The notes: generated by a model from the letters alone, not told the origin. A stretch of 27,377 nucleotides of DNA from Botryllus schlosseri (GCA_000444245.1 ATSW01008006.1:1-27377), one strand, 5' to 3'. Shown: positions 10,601 to 20,922, counted from the stretch's first letter. Program-made: numbers and translations.

Positions 10601-10836
10601 GAGCTTCTTGGAGGTACAGAACCTCAATATACAATTGAAACGAAATAAACCTGAATATTTTCGGCTGACACTCGTCAAAGACAATCGTCAGGAACTATAT
10701 ATCAACCGATATCCATTGTCCTTTCCAATTATCTACTAGTTGCTGACGATTGCCCCTGACAGCCAAAATATTCGGTCTTGTTTCAATATGAATATACTAT
10801 TGCAATTTTCTTACAGCCAGAAATATGATATTTAAA
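10601..10836 (+). mobile_element. Fold-back (long inverted repeat) element, best copy
   Basis: The left arm (about 10625-10698) reads from AATATACAATTGAA through GAATATTTTCGGCTGACACT to CAATCGTCAGGAACTA. The right arm (about 10734-10806) is its reverse complement, TAGTTGCTGACGATTGCCCC through AATATTCGG to CAATATGAATATACTATTG. A spacer of about 35 bp separates the arms, so a transcript would fold into a long hairpin. The outer left block GAGCTTCTTGGAGGTACAGA is not mirrored on the right. The right side instead continues into AGAAATATGATATTT (10819-10833), which the copy at 25352 also has. It is a non-coding, MITE-like element of unclassified family. No target-site duplication was found. Confidence 0.75.
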
Positions 10837-12187
10837 GGGCGCATGGAAAGTCAAAGTCGAACTATGATTGGTAGCGAATCACCTGCCGATTCGTTTAATC
10901 AAATTCGGTAAAAAATCAGATATAAAATTGTCGCGTGAGTAGAATATTCCTAATCCTATCTCCCAATTTATAGCAGAGGCTGAAACTAATATAAACCCCG
11001 CTTTAAAGTGGAACAACTGACGAGTTTCGTTCACCAGTGAACCGTAGACGCGCAACATAAGCTTTAATCGACCATGCGTGTAATTAAAGCCTGTATGGAA
11101 TCGGTGTCCTTCGCTCACACTATGTTTTATTTATTATTATTTTTTATTAAATTACTTTACCTTGAAGAATCATTGCTGCTCACATGTTATATCAGGCAAA
11201 ACGGACCGCGATTCCAGTAAGGAATTAAAGCGTGCCACATTATGCGGATGTGAGGCATGATATTGTTTTGTGCCGATCTTTGAAACCATTACCTCATCGT
11301 ACAACCACTGATATTACTTCTCAAGGATGGCGGCCAATAATCATAATCAATATTGTGGTCGTAGTGTTCATAACGCGAGTTGATAGTTTCTATGCATTCT
11401 TTGAGTAGCATGAGGTAGATAGGAGCAGGTGCAAGGAGCCGGAGCTATGTGAAATTGAGATGGAGCCGGAGCTGGAGCTGGAGCAAGGTTTGAAAAATAC
11501 CTCCGAACCCGGTGAATTTCATAAGATACTATTTAGTTTTACTGATTGTGACTTTTCAAAAGTGACTAGTTCTAGACCTAGACACGCTTCAGACGACATA
11601 TAGGCCAACTATTTTCATGATTGTATAATGTGACCAGCTTACTTGACGAGATCACCGCCATTCGCTGAAATATTTCATACCGTTAGTATTTAGAAATTAC
11701 CTTCCGTATGTCTGCGCTGAGCGTTCATGTTGCGCTGAGTGTTCAACGTGTCTGAATTCATAATAATGTAAACGGACCAGAATATCCCGGCGGCTACTTC
11801 TTAGTCAAAACCAAATGAGCATGTGCTCATTAGCAACGCTAATCTCCAGAACGACATCTGCTTAAAGCACGTAAATTAAGAAATAAGAAACTGTTATCTG
11901 GCGAGCGGACATTCATTACGACTACAACCTCCACGCCGAAAACTATCTGTGTTATTATACCACGTTTAATTGGGATGTTTGAAATGGTAACGTACTGGAT
12001 ACAAGCCGAAGTATCTATCTGTCGAGCTACGCAAACCGTGTCTGACTTCGTAATCCAAACAAAATATTCAACTCTACGATTTTACACAAAGGGTGAAGTA
12101 AATACTCGGACGAGTAAGTATTTGTCTGCTATACACGACGGATATCATTTTCAACTCTATAAATTTCAGTAACATCACATTACTGAG
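10837..12187. other. No gene seen; GGAGCY microsatellite patch
   Basis: A short hexamer repeat, GGAGCC/GGAGCT, occupies 11462-11484 in about four units, with a related pair at 11435-11446. No exon, RNA gene or dispersed repeat was otherwise supported. Confidence 0.5.
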
Positions 12188-12305
12188 CAGGTTTGGACAA
12201 CTAGATAATTCCAGCTGTCTATTCAGAAACTAGTTAGGGCTTAATGCCGGTAATCTGAATATAATCTAATTTGAGAAAAAAAATTCGCCATAATTCCGTT
12301 ACTGA
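12188..12305 (+). repeat. AT-rich inverted-end family, left-end fragment
   Basis: It begins CAGGTTTGGACAACTAGATA, the clearest preserved version of the family's left end, and continues to CCGGTAATCTGAATATAATC followed by TAATTTGAGAAAAA, as at 3300. The right half is absent, so this is a truncated copy. Confidence 0.6.
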
Positions 12306-12722
12306 GGCAATCATTGATATCTGTACGGAAATTATCTCAGGAACACACACGGAGACAGAAAGACAGATGTCATACATACCACGGTAATGTCCATTAGCTT
12401 GTCAAACTCCCAAACATCGAAAATCGCAGGGTGGTGCCACGTTTGCATTTCTACTAATAGAAAGGTTCATACGCTGCTACCTCAAGTTCATATAACATTG
12501 CAGCTACCATAGTCAGCGTTGATAACAATGGCGTGGGTAATCAAGATTCGGCGATGAATATGTTCCACTATAATGGAGGATATAATATATAACGTCATCA
12601 ATGGTTGATTAGGAGTATGACTCACAGCGAAAAGCAAATCTCTGAAAAGCACTTGGAGATTCGTGGCCGTGGTCGCAACATCGGGTTATCTGTAGGGCTG
12701 TAGTACGAATTTTTCGAGTACC

Positions 12723-13027
12723 GTAGTACAAATTTACGCACGTTAGTGGGAATGACATATCTATCAAGACCTGATCAGTGCGCAACATTTTCACAAAGCG
12801 CAATGAAACACACTCGAAAAAATATCATTATCTTTAACGTGATATATCTGGCATTATATTCTTTGCGGTCGCATAAAAGGTACATATTTGAACTTTCCGC
12901 GTCTTTTGTAGTGTGATGACGTCATAATCAGTGATACATGAATACTAGGCTGGAAGGCTAATACCAAATTCAGCATTGAATCACTCTGCTACACGATTTT
13001 GCCCAGACCGAGTTATCTGTGAAGGTG
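12723..13027 (+). repeat. ~300-bp dispersed repeat, copy 1 of an inverted pair
   Basis: This aligns along most of its length with the reverse complement of 26748-27041. The core at 12857-12895, from TATTCTTTG through GTCGCATAAAAGGTACATAT to TTGAACTT, matches the other copy in 38 of 39 positions. Outside the core, similarity falls but stays collinear: ATATCT, TGATCAGT, CACAAAG, AAAAAAT, GACGT.ATAAT.AGTGATA, GAATCACTCT and GTGAAGG-type blocks occur in the same order. The core is far better kept than its flanks. A TGACGTCA octamer lies at 12917-12924. No coding frame spans it. It could be an old transposon family, or a duplicated sequence with a constrained core. Confidence 0.7.
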
Positions 13028-13542
13028 CGATGCTAGGTTCAGGTTAGAGAATAAGGGCAATCTTTTGCATTATTTATACACAAATATCCTCGCATCACAT
13101 ATCCGCAATGGTTCATTCAAAATACGCTGATCTGTCCTTCTTAACACTCGTATACACGACAGCTTTCACACTCCGGCTTCTAGAATTGAAACAGCCCTGT
13201 AATAACATCTGAAATTTCCCTATACAACTACCACCAGTACGATACGAAACCATCCGTGGCACTCTTGCAAGGATAGCATGAGGTATGATTATGAAGCATG
13301 ATAGTATGTCGAAATGCATCGTCAGTGATCCGAGAATTGTTACAAAACAGTACAACATAACTGAAATTGAGGCCGTCGTGATTATGATGAATAGGATTGA
13401 GAGATAGGCATTTCGGTAGATCTGACCTAAATACCTTGCTTAGGTATTGCAACACACGTCTTAACCGGACAGTACCGACGGATGTTCTAGTATCAGGTTT
13501 GAACACGTCTCGAGTCAGCAATATAACTAAACCGTACCTAGC

Positions 13543-13600
13543 ATACTTGGACTTGGTAACATAATTCTAATCTAATTAGAGAGACGTCCCAGTCTATGCT
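13543..13600 (+). repeat. AT-rich family, small fragment
   Basis: ATACTTGGACTTGG followed by CATAATTCTAATCTAATTAG resembles the left end of the 3231 element plus part of a minisatellite unit. It is too short to say more. Confidence 0.35.
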
Positions 13601-13605
13601 TAAAG

Positions 13606-14237
13606 TACCAAATGAAATCCTCTTATTCTGAGAGTAATCTGCCGAAGACAAAAGCACGTTTTTGTATCGAAATCGTGCATTCCTAAGTTCGGAATAAGCA
13701 ACCGATTATCCATCCGGTATCGCACTCATCGTGATCGCACAAGATATCGAATTCCGCGTACCGGTACTTCAAATACCTCTAATGCTGCAGCGCAGAACTC
13801 CAACCGGAAAACGTTGACACAATAAACATTAATCAAGACAATAATCAAATTAGCTTATTGAAACAATTGGCGAATGTAACATCCGAATGAAGAATACCTT
13901 GAGATCACCTTAGGACCCATCGATCACGAATTGTCAAGTCTGGATTAGCTTGGTCTTGGCGTCTACTGCTGGGCTAGTCGCCACTCGCTAATGACATTTT
14001 GCGGTGCTGATGACGGTTTCCTTGCATGATTCCGACAGCAATTGTTGGTGTTTTTGTAGGCGAAAGTTGCTTTTCGTTGAAATACGTGATTAGAAGGTCC
14101 GTATTTGTTGTGAAGGCTGACCAAGTATGCCTACGAAGTTACAAACCATTTCGATCATAAAAATGTTTGTCACGAAGGAATCTTAGGACCCACGTTTCAG
14201 AAACGGCTAACCATCTTTACATAATATTAAGTCGAGA
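13606..14237. other. No gene seen
   Basis: No repeat copy, exon or RNA gene was recognised in this stretch. Confidence 0.4.
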
Positions 14238-14404
14238 TTGTTGGTGGTACAGAACTTCAATATACAATGGTAATATATATTCACATTGAACTAAACTCGA
14301 ATTTTTTCGGCTGACACTCGTCAGGGGCAATCTTCAGCAACTAGTAACGAATTGGATACAATATACAATAATCTTTCCAATTCTATTATAGTCACTGACG
14401 ATTA

Positions 14405-14414
14405 CCCTGACGAG
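14405..14414 (+). repeat. Target-site duplication of the SINE, left copy
   Basis: CCCTGACGAG is repeated exactly at 14696-14705, on the other side of the SINE. The next base is T on both sides, so the duplication could be read as 11 bp. In the uninterrupted 10601 family arm this string is expected only once. Confidence 0.85.
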
Positions 14415-14695
14415 TTTGTTTGTTTTTGGGGTATTCATGGTGTTTGTCGACTGCTATGGTCAATTTACACCAGGCCGATATTCTTCTTATTTTTCCGTAA
14501 CTGCCGACTTATAGCACGGCCCACCTCTAGGCTTTTTGTAAGACACCGCTGACGCGGATGAGGTGGCGAGGAGGAGCCTAGGTAAACCTCCAACACTTAG
14601 GTATCGGAATTCGGAAGTCGACCTCGGTCGAACTCGAACACGCACCCATTGGTGTTGCAGCCGCGGATTATACCACTGCGCTATCTCGCCACCCG
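14415..14695 (-). mobile_element. tRNA-derived SINE, ~281 bp
   Basis: On the minus strand the 5' head (14695 downward) reads GGTGGCGAGATAGCGCAGTG followed by GTATAATCC. TAGCGCAGTGG is a perfect match to the RNA polymerase III A-box consensus TRGCNNAGYGG. About 30 bp further on, GTTCGAGTTC is a near match to the B box. The anticodon-loop position could read CTGCAAC, which would fit a tRNA-Cys(GCA) ancestor, but this is tentative. A ~170-bp unrelated body follows, and the element ends in an A-rich tail, AAAAACAAACAAA, directly next to the 10-bp duplication. Head, body, tail and duplication together define a SINE mobilised by a LINE. No second copy is present in the window, and I cannot name the family. 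A 66-codon plus-strand frame overlapping it (14352-14552) is not a gene. Confidence 0.88.
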
Positions 14696-14705
14696 CCCTG
14701 ACGAG
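14696..14705 (+). repeat. Target-site duplication of the SINE, right copy
   Basis: CCCTGACGAG, identical to 14405-14414. It directly follows the first base of the SINE head on the minus strand and leads back into the fold-back right arm (TGTTAGCCGG). Confidence 0.85.
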
Positions 14706-15295
14706 TGTTAGCCGGAAATATTCGAGTTTATTCTAATATGAATAATTAATTCAATTATAATATTATGCGTGGGATGTGAGTCGGTAATTTTTCAAATAGT
14801 AATTTCCTCATTCCACACGCAGGCAAACGATCTATTCAACATCGCGGGCGGATTACATCTCGAAAATAAAGTTGCGAAGGCGTGGTCAATGTATTGTCAT
14901 CGTTAGTACTCAAGTAGAAGTAAAAGTTACATTATGAAGTTCAAATAAAGTAGAAGTATAGAAGCAGTGATTTCCAGGTACGTAAAACAGTATGTATTCT
15001 ATAGGCCCAGTTTAGCATGAAAAACTGACAACTGTTAAGGGTCACTTTTGAGCGGAAATATTTAATTATTATTTTGATATCCCAACCAATCAATAATTAC
15101 ATATTTGGAATCAGCGTGGAGTTTCCGTGCTACTACGATCAATACGCGGAAAATACAAAAAATGTCTGCGCAGAGTTTCTAGATTTTAAGCCAAACTATG
15201 CGGAAAGCCTAGAATACTTACTCTTTACTTGGAAATCACTGCTGCTACTTGTATATAGTAGAAATTGATGATTACAAATATGTAATAATTATTTT

Positions 15296-15405
15296 CATAT
15301 TATTTCCATGTGTCCTCTTTAAGAGGATTTGTCCTCTTTTTTTCAAGAAATGTAACACGTCCTACGAGTACGTCCATATGTCCTCTTTTTATAGCTTTGA
15401 GAGTT
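15296..15405 (+). mobile_element. Partial relative of the hAT-type MITE at 8352
   Basis: GTGTCCTCTTTAAGAGGATT, the TGTCCTCTTTTTTTC stretch, AAATGT, CGTCCTACGAG, ACGTCC and the TATAGCTTTGAGAG block line up in order with the reverse complement of 8545 to 8400. The terminal TAGGGTTA-like bases are not recognisable and no target-site duplication could be placed, so this is an older or truncated copy. A 69-codon frame starting at 15310 is a product of the repeat. Confidence 0.65.
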
Positions 15406-16351
15406 AGGTTACTGCACACAGACAACAAAAAATGTCATAATAGACGTGAAAACTGGATTCCGGCGAAATTGAAGGAAATTCAGCAGCAAATTTACACAGT
15501 AAACACCGATCGACGGTAAGTTGACTAAGAAAATTACAAACGGTCAACTCCAACATCGATTATTATACGCGAGTATGGGTATTTCGGGAGTCGAGTCACA
15601 AAAATGACCTTTTTTTAGTGAACCCAACCAAAAGTGGCCGCGAAAGCCGGTTTTTAGGTACCGACTCAGAAAATGACATTTTTTACAACCCAATCATAAC
15701 TACTTGAGCAAGACATGCAAGTAGACAAAATCTATACTTCAGTATTCCGAAAAAATCACAAGCACTTCTGGACAAAGTGTGTTTATTATATAATTCATGG
15801 TAAAACGAAGGGCTGATCCATGAGAGTGGTGCTGCACAGTTCCTATACTGTAAAAGGTCCCTGCTAATGACTTCAGCTTATGCATCATAATGACAGGTGT
15901 ATGTACATACGAGACCGTCTATTATCTACTTTCGAAGCCGGGTACTTCATTTATGATACGATCTGGTTTTTGTTTAGGTTCCAATGCGCGTAAGCAATAC
16001 AACATTTCGTGATTTCTTCGCCAATTAACGTGAACGTTGTTTCCTCAACGGCCGGGTGCATAAATAAATACCTAGTGTGCGCGGGTCATGATCTGAAAAT
16101 CCCCACATTTGTATGCAAAATTCTTGATTATCAAGAATGTAAGGTCATTAATCATCGACCCAACGAACATGAGTGAACGGCGTATCATAAATATCCAACA
16201 ATTTTTGGCGGATAAAGGCACGGGAATTAGAAGAATTTCGGAGAAAATGCAAGTCCCGGAACTCAAGATAGTTCATTAGCGCTGCATATTATCTGCATAC
16301 AGCACAGGCATCGCCAAGATGAAAATTGCAACGCTGATGGACCTCCCAATT
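15406..16351. other. No gene seen
   Basis: No exon, RNA gene or repeat copy was supported. Two similar short stretches, GTCACAAAAATGACCTTTTT at 15595-15614 and CAGAAAATGACATTTTTTAC at 15666-15685, hint at a small internal duplication. Confidence 0.4.
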
Positions 16352-16407
16352 CAGTATTAATATATTTTTTCAATTGTATATTGAAGTTTTGTACCTCCAA
16401 GAAGCTC
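16352..16407 (-). repeat. Fold-back family, short left-end fragment
   Basis: The minus strand reads GAGCTTCTTGGAGGTACAAA, ACTTCAATATACAATTGAAA and TATATTAAT, matching the first ~55 bp of the family almost exactly. The rest of the element is absent. Confidence 0.7.
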
Positions 16408-17377
16408 TTCACAGACATCACAATCGTCACATTTCAGAATCTGTNGGTGAAAAAGTCACCGCCTGGCTACGCCGGTGGTAACTAATAACTAGAGGGGCTC
16501 TTTCTAACTGATACAAAGATTGTATGTGTAATGAAAGACTTGGTGCTCGCAATTGCTCATNAACACTCAATCTGAGAGCGTTCAACTGCATGGGGGAAAG
16601 CATATTGTCNAAAACTGAATTATAGATGTGTCTTCCACCTAATAAAAACAACTGCGCAGTAATAGATCACTCCTGCGTACAATTACACCAGCTAATTGGA
16701 AAGGAAATGCATTTCCAACAACGTACCAAACAGCTGTCACCCCGCGCTCCGTTCTACGCGATAATCATTCTCGATCAAGCCACTGACACGAGTTTTGTTT
16801 TCTTTACAAATCCCTCTACGTATCGAAAACACAATAAAGTTAAGCCCTCTATTTATTCTAGAACCTGGACGCTGNAATGTCTAATCAATTGACACAGTCG
16901 TAAATTTGATCAATTGCGTCAAAAACACAGTCGCAAAGCTCAAAGCAACGACCCAATTGCAAAGGATTACGCTCAGATTGAAGTTGTTAGCTGGGAAACC
17001 ATCAATATCCGAAGAAGCTTAGTAGAGGCTTTGTTTTAAACGAGTAACAAATCGAGGCATGACCTGAGTAGCCGCGAAGGTGATTTGTCAGCACGTAATG
17101 CTAATACTCTAGCCAACGAAGAATACTGTTTGTTTGCGTAAATAACCTTGAAAATGTATCGGACATGTGCAGCTTTCAAAGTACATCAATACCGAAAAAA
17201 CTTACACATTCACCTTCAGTCGTTATTGCAGCTTGCGTCGCAATGATCAAAAACGAGAAGTTTATTGCCCTTGTCATTATGTGGGATTGTGGATTACGTT
17301 TACATTACAAAGGGCCTACTTCAGGCTGGTGTGCGCACTGTCTGAGAAACAGTTGTGTGACTAGGAAATGTTCGCAT
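16408..17377. other. No gene seen; ambiguous bases frequent
   Basis: CACCGCCTGGCTACGCCGGTGG at about 16459-16480 is a near-palindrome that echoes the CTGGCTA block of the fragments at 5884 and 7771. Several N characters fall here. Two overlapping frames at 17165-17416 show no motif. Confidence 0.35.
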
Positions 17378-17861
17378 TTTCCAAATTCGATTAGAATTAG
17401 AATTACTGAATTCTAAAACACTTGGAAAGTGGGTTAAATTTTGAAATGTGAAGCAACACGACAAAATTCAAACAATACCACTTCCNNCCCCCGGGACCAA
17501 AGCTGAACAGCTAGAATATTTTCAGCTTTCCAATAAAATTACAAATACAATTATAGCTACGCAGTTTTTGTCGAAAATAGATTAGGATTAGAATTACGGA
17601 ATTGACAAACAATTAGAAATCGAATTAAATTTCAAACTTGTAAGAAGTCCAACGAAAATCAAGGTTCAAAGTTCATATAAAATTATAATAGTTCATTCTC
17701 ACAGGCACGAGAGCGACGAATGTCTGTACACTTCGCTTGTTTCGCACTGTACAGTTTTACTGTAGCATTTTCATGGGATCAGAAATTAGATTATAATCAA
17801 AAGTAGAGCATAAAAACATTTCACAAATAAGAATTAGGAATCATCTAATTGTCCAAGTCTG
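17378..17861 (-). repeat. AT-rich inverted-end family, reverse copy plus adjoining fragment
   Basis: The main copy runs from CAAAGCTGAACAGCTAG (17498) to TCTAATTGTCCAAGTCTG (ending 17861), the reversed right and left ends of the family. Internal landmarks match the 24563 copy: AATTATAGCTACGCAG, ATTAGGATTAGAATTA, GCACGAGAGCG, GTTTCGCACTGTACAG and GTAGCATTTTCA. Immediately left, 17378-17480 repeats TTCGATTAGAATTAGAATTA and following words, so part of the element is present twice in the same orientation. It is non-coding. Confidence 0.6.
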
Positions 17862-18734
17862 GTTTATGAAGAAGAACTTGCAGTTAGGTACCACGCGCCG
17901 ACTCTGCCTCAATCTATATAGTATATACCCTCACGTTGCAGAACTGATCAATAAAATCTCAACTATAACGCGATCGATATATATTGAAACAATATCTCGG
18001 ATTACGCAGTTGGTTTGCTGTTGTAACAGTGTCTGGCATGACGAAAATCTTAATCCGTAACATGATCNCATCTCATGCACAGCGGNTTGAAAAGTCACCC
18101 GGCACGCTTGCTAGAATTTCATACCAACATTGCCGAGCGGGTCAGGAGATTTATCACGATTATGAACGTAATCGCGGCATTAATCCTACGAGACAAAACA
18201 TGGCGTCTCGCCGGATACAAGTTCTACGTTTGCGGTCGCAAATCCTGGAACTGTCGAGCTTGCAAAGGCCGCTAACAATGGTGAGGTTTTNGCGGNGTGA
18301 TCACGGTGTTTTGTTACATGGTATTTTATCGACAACAATAACAACAGGTTCTATTAAACTTGNATAAAGTACACANTTTCGAACGACAGTGCATATTAGT
18401 TATTGCGACGTGAAACTGACTCCGTGTAAATGTAATTTAAACGACCATAATGTCGACAATGTGTCTACGACATACATATAATACGAGATACACGCTTCGA
18501 ATTACGAATTAATGCAGTATTCGTTATTTTTCGATCCTATCTCTTACGACAATCGCATGTCACCGCATCGAATTAAGTTGATCGCTCGATTAAGAATCGA
18601 CAATATGTCACATGCAGAGATTTAAGCACACGATACCCGGTTATTGAAAACTATTGAATTTATCGTAACACACTCAAACTTGGTCCACAGTCAATTTAGC
18701 TATCATGTCGATGTTTCATTAGTGCGAGTTTTTT
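17862..18734. other. No gene called; GC-richer open segment near 18.1 kb
   Basis: From about 18090 to 18290 the DNA is richer in GC and CpG than its surroundings, and several frames on both strands are open. Candidate products have no recognised domain, and N characters interrupt the segment. I do not call an exon. Confidence 0.35.
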
Positions 18735-18826
18735 TAATTCTCTACTAGTTGCAGATGATTACCCCGAAAATCAGATATATTACGCAATTGCATATTGTAT
18801 TTCTGTACATCTGGCAAGAAAGCCCG
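18735..18826 (-). repeat. Fold-back family, diverged reverse copy
   Basis: On the minus strand it reads AGATGTACAGAAATACAATA, then GCAATTGCGTAATATATC, then GATTTTCGGGGTAATCATCT and GCAACTAGTAGAGAATT. This joins the outer AT-rich part directly to the central GGGGCAATCTTCAGCAACTA block seen in the 14238 copy, with the CGGCTGACACTCG portion lost. Confidence 0.6.
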
Positions 18827-19624
18827 TTTCTGTGAAAATGTATTCAGCAACGTGCGAGTTTGCTAGTTACATTATTTCACTCCAATATGAAAGAAGGTCA
18901 TCAATGACCTTATAAATCATGACGCACGGTATTAGGTAATAAGTCTTCATCATAAACTTTATTACGATTTTTACTATTGCACACAAACGCTATACATCAA
19001 CGGGNCATCACATATAGTCTGACAAGACAACTGCGTATTTCTAAGCAGCTTGTTAGGTAATCTTAATAGCAGACCGCGTGCACAATGCACAGTTTATGAT
19101 ATTTATAACTAACCCCTGTCTGAAATTAACCTGTGCTGATTGGCAATGTCATAAATACATGCTATNCTGTCAATGTCTCGTTCAGGGATATCTGGAGAGG
19201 TCTCGTTGATTGATCATACGTTGCCCACCATACGACACAGGACAGTTGTCGCCAACAGCCGCTTTGCGGATGCGAAAACGAATGTATCTCTGTTATTTCC
19301 TAATTTCTACAATCGCCCTGACCCAAATCGGATCCGAAACGAGAGAAATAGGATTGAAAAAATACAGGAGCTAACTCCTTAACGTCACCTAATGGAAATG
19401 CTAGTTTNCGTTGTTGGGCTAAACGCATGACCCCCAAAGAGCTTTATCGCTGTATTCGGATACCTACGCATACGCAATATCAATACTTAAGTCACCAACA
19501 TAAGAATCACAAGTCCTTAATCAGCCATTTCATGACCTAAACCGCGACCCTTACACAATCGCAGCGTCATATATAGCTGTAAATCGTTGATAAAGCGGCT
19601 CTTTTTATACAAGCTGTCAGATTC
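18827..19624. other. No gene seen
   Basis: No exon, RNA gene or repeat copy was supported. The 69-codon frame at 19173-19382 has no recognisable feature. Confidence 0.35.
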
Positions 19625-19690
19625 CTGTATACAGTGGTGGCTTTTGGGGTGGGCGAGGTGGGCGGTCTCCCGGGGCCCCCCTATTTGGAT
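19625..19690 (+). mobile_element. GC-rich hAT-like transposon end (single end)
   Basis: CAGTGGTGGCTTTTGGGGTG begins a strikingly GC-rich block that runs through GGGCGAGGTGGGCGG to CCCGGGGCCCCCC. Ends starting CAGTGGCGG followed by G-runs and CCCCGGGCCCCCC are familiar from hAT-type elements in animals. No matching opposite end or 8-bp duplication was found, so it may be a truncated relic. Confidence 0.4.
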
Positions 19691-20882
19691 GATGCGCTTT
19701 TTTCAAGGATAATAACGACTAAACATGGGAATCCATGTACCAAGCAAGAATATGATTCCGTAAAGATGTGTCAATCATCATCAAATCTGTGTTTTTCTTA
19801 GAAAAGTCCCGTATCCCGATAATCATCACCACTCCGTGTCGNTTCGACACCTTCCTATCTTTTCATTCTATCACANTACTGTGGTGTTTTCAATTGATAN
19901 ACATTCTCTGTATACGAACGGTTGGGTCTTGCACAGAATTATCGGCCCGTGACGGTAAAGAGTCGAAGCATGGTAAAACCTAATGGAAAATAAAGAGCGC
20001 TTCTATAGGGACGGTTTCTGAGACCAACGGANCATACCCATTCCACTGTTAANGATAGGCCAACGTGATCTTAGTATTTGACAGGAGAGAATGGCTTNGA
20101 TACGGTGCAAAACTCCGATTTAGATAAATACATTCGATTGAAAACGTTTCGACGATTAGCCGCATCAATGAAAATATTATATTCATGTAATGATGGCTGA
20201 TGATTGTTTAGGAAATACAGCACAATTTTCTTCTACACGACTTTCGATATCAAGTGAAGCAACCACTGTAAANGCTGTTCTGGGCAACAGACTTCCTGAG
20301 AAGCGTTTGACAAGAATAAATTGCTCAAGGATTACAATTTATCAAATCGACTTAGAAATGAAAGCGGTTTTCGTATCCAAAACAAATACCCCCACTCGTC
20401 CGTGATGGCGACTCATATTTAATGAACGTGCTAATATCTAAATTATCCGCTACTGTACCACAGTATTATTTCACGCATACTTACACGGTATCTTTCTGTG
20501 CTCGCGTTTACACTCGTGTATCTCATCCCTCTAATAATATTCTTTGTCTTGAGATAACTGCTCGTAATTTACGTTTACAAATTCTAATATGGCATCTTCC
20601 TAACCGAACTCAAAGCGACGTGCTTGGAAGATGACAGTCTACTATATCCGGGTGAGATAACATTTCAATTCGTCAGCACGGGCGGAAGAAAAAGGGCAAT
20701 CATTAGATAGTAATTTTTACATGTCAAGTCGCAAAATATGCCTACTTTCCAATGAATATTAAAACAGGTAGGGCCATACAAAAGACACGGAAGTGGGCCG
20801 TGCTATACAAGTCTGACAGATCATTATCGTTTCTACGGATTTAGAATTGGCCCGCTATCAATCTGGNCTTTTTAGAACCTAC
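19691..20882. other. No gene seen; N-rich
   Basis: Roughly nine ambiguous bases fall here. Small frames at 19768, 20190 and 20422 lack any recognisable motif. Confidence 0.35.
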
Positions 20883-20883
20883 A

Positions 20884-20922
20884 TGCACAGTGCACACTGC
20901 ACAGTGCACACTGTACTGTACA
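20884..20922 (+). repeat. 14-bp tandem duplication with palindromic words
   Basis: TGCACAGTGCACAC occurs twice head to tail (20884-20897 and 20898-20911), followed by the related TGTACTGTACAG. GTGCAC and TGTACA-type words make the patch self-complementary. It is low-complexity DNA downstream of the tRNA-like sequence on the minus strand. Confidence 0.75.

Larger units (their letters stand above)
14238..14765 (+). mobile_element. Fold-back element interrupted by a SINE
   Basis: The left part (14238-14414) has TTGGTGGTACAGAACTTCAA, the GAATTTTTTCGGCTGACACT block and TCTTCAGCAACTAGTAA, then a spacer and CACTGACGATTACCCTGACG. The right part (14696-14765) resumes with CCCTGACGAGTGTTAGCCGG, ATATTCGAGTTTATTC and TAATATGAATAATTAATTCA. 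Removing the insert restores the right arm of the 10601 copy without a gap, so the fold-back element is the older of the two. The outermost right end is not recognisable. Confidence 0.8.

Noticed and set aside
16459-16480. CTGGCTACGCC near-palindrome as a regulatory site
   Set aside because: It more simply fits a scrap of the same decayed repeat as at 5884 and 7771, and N characters flank it.
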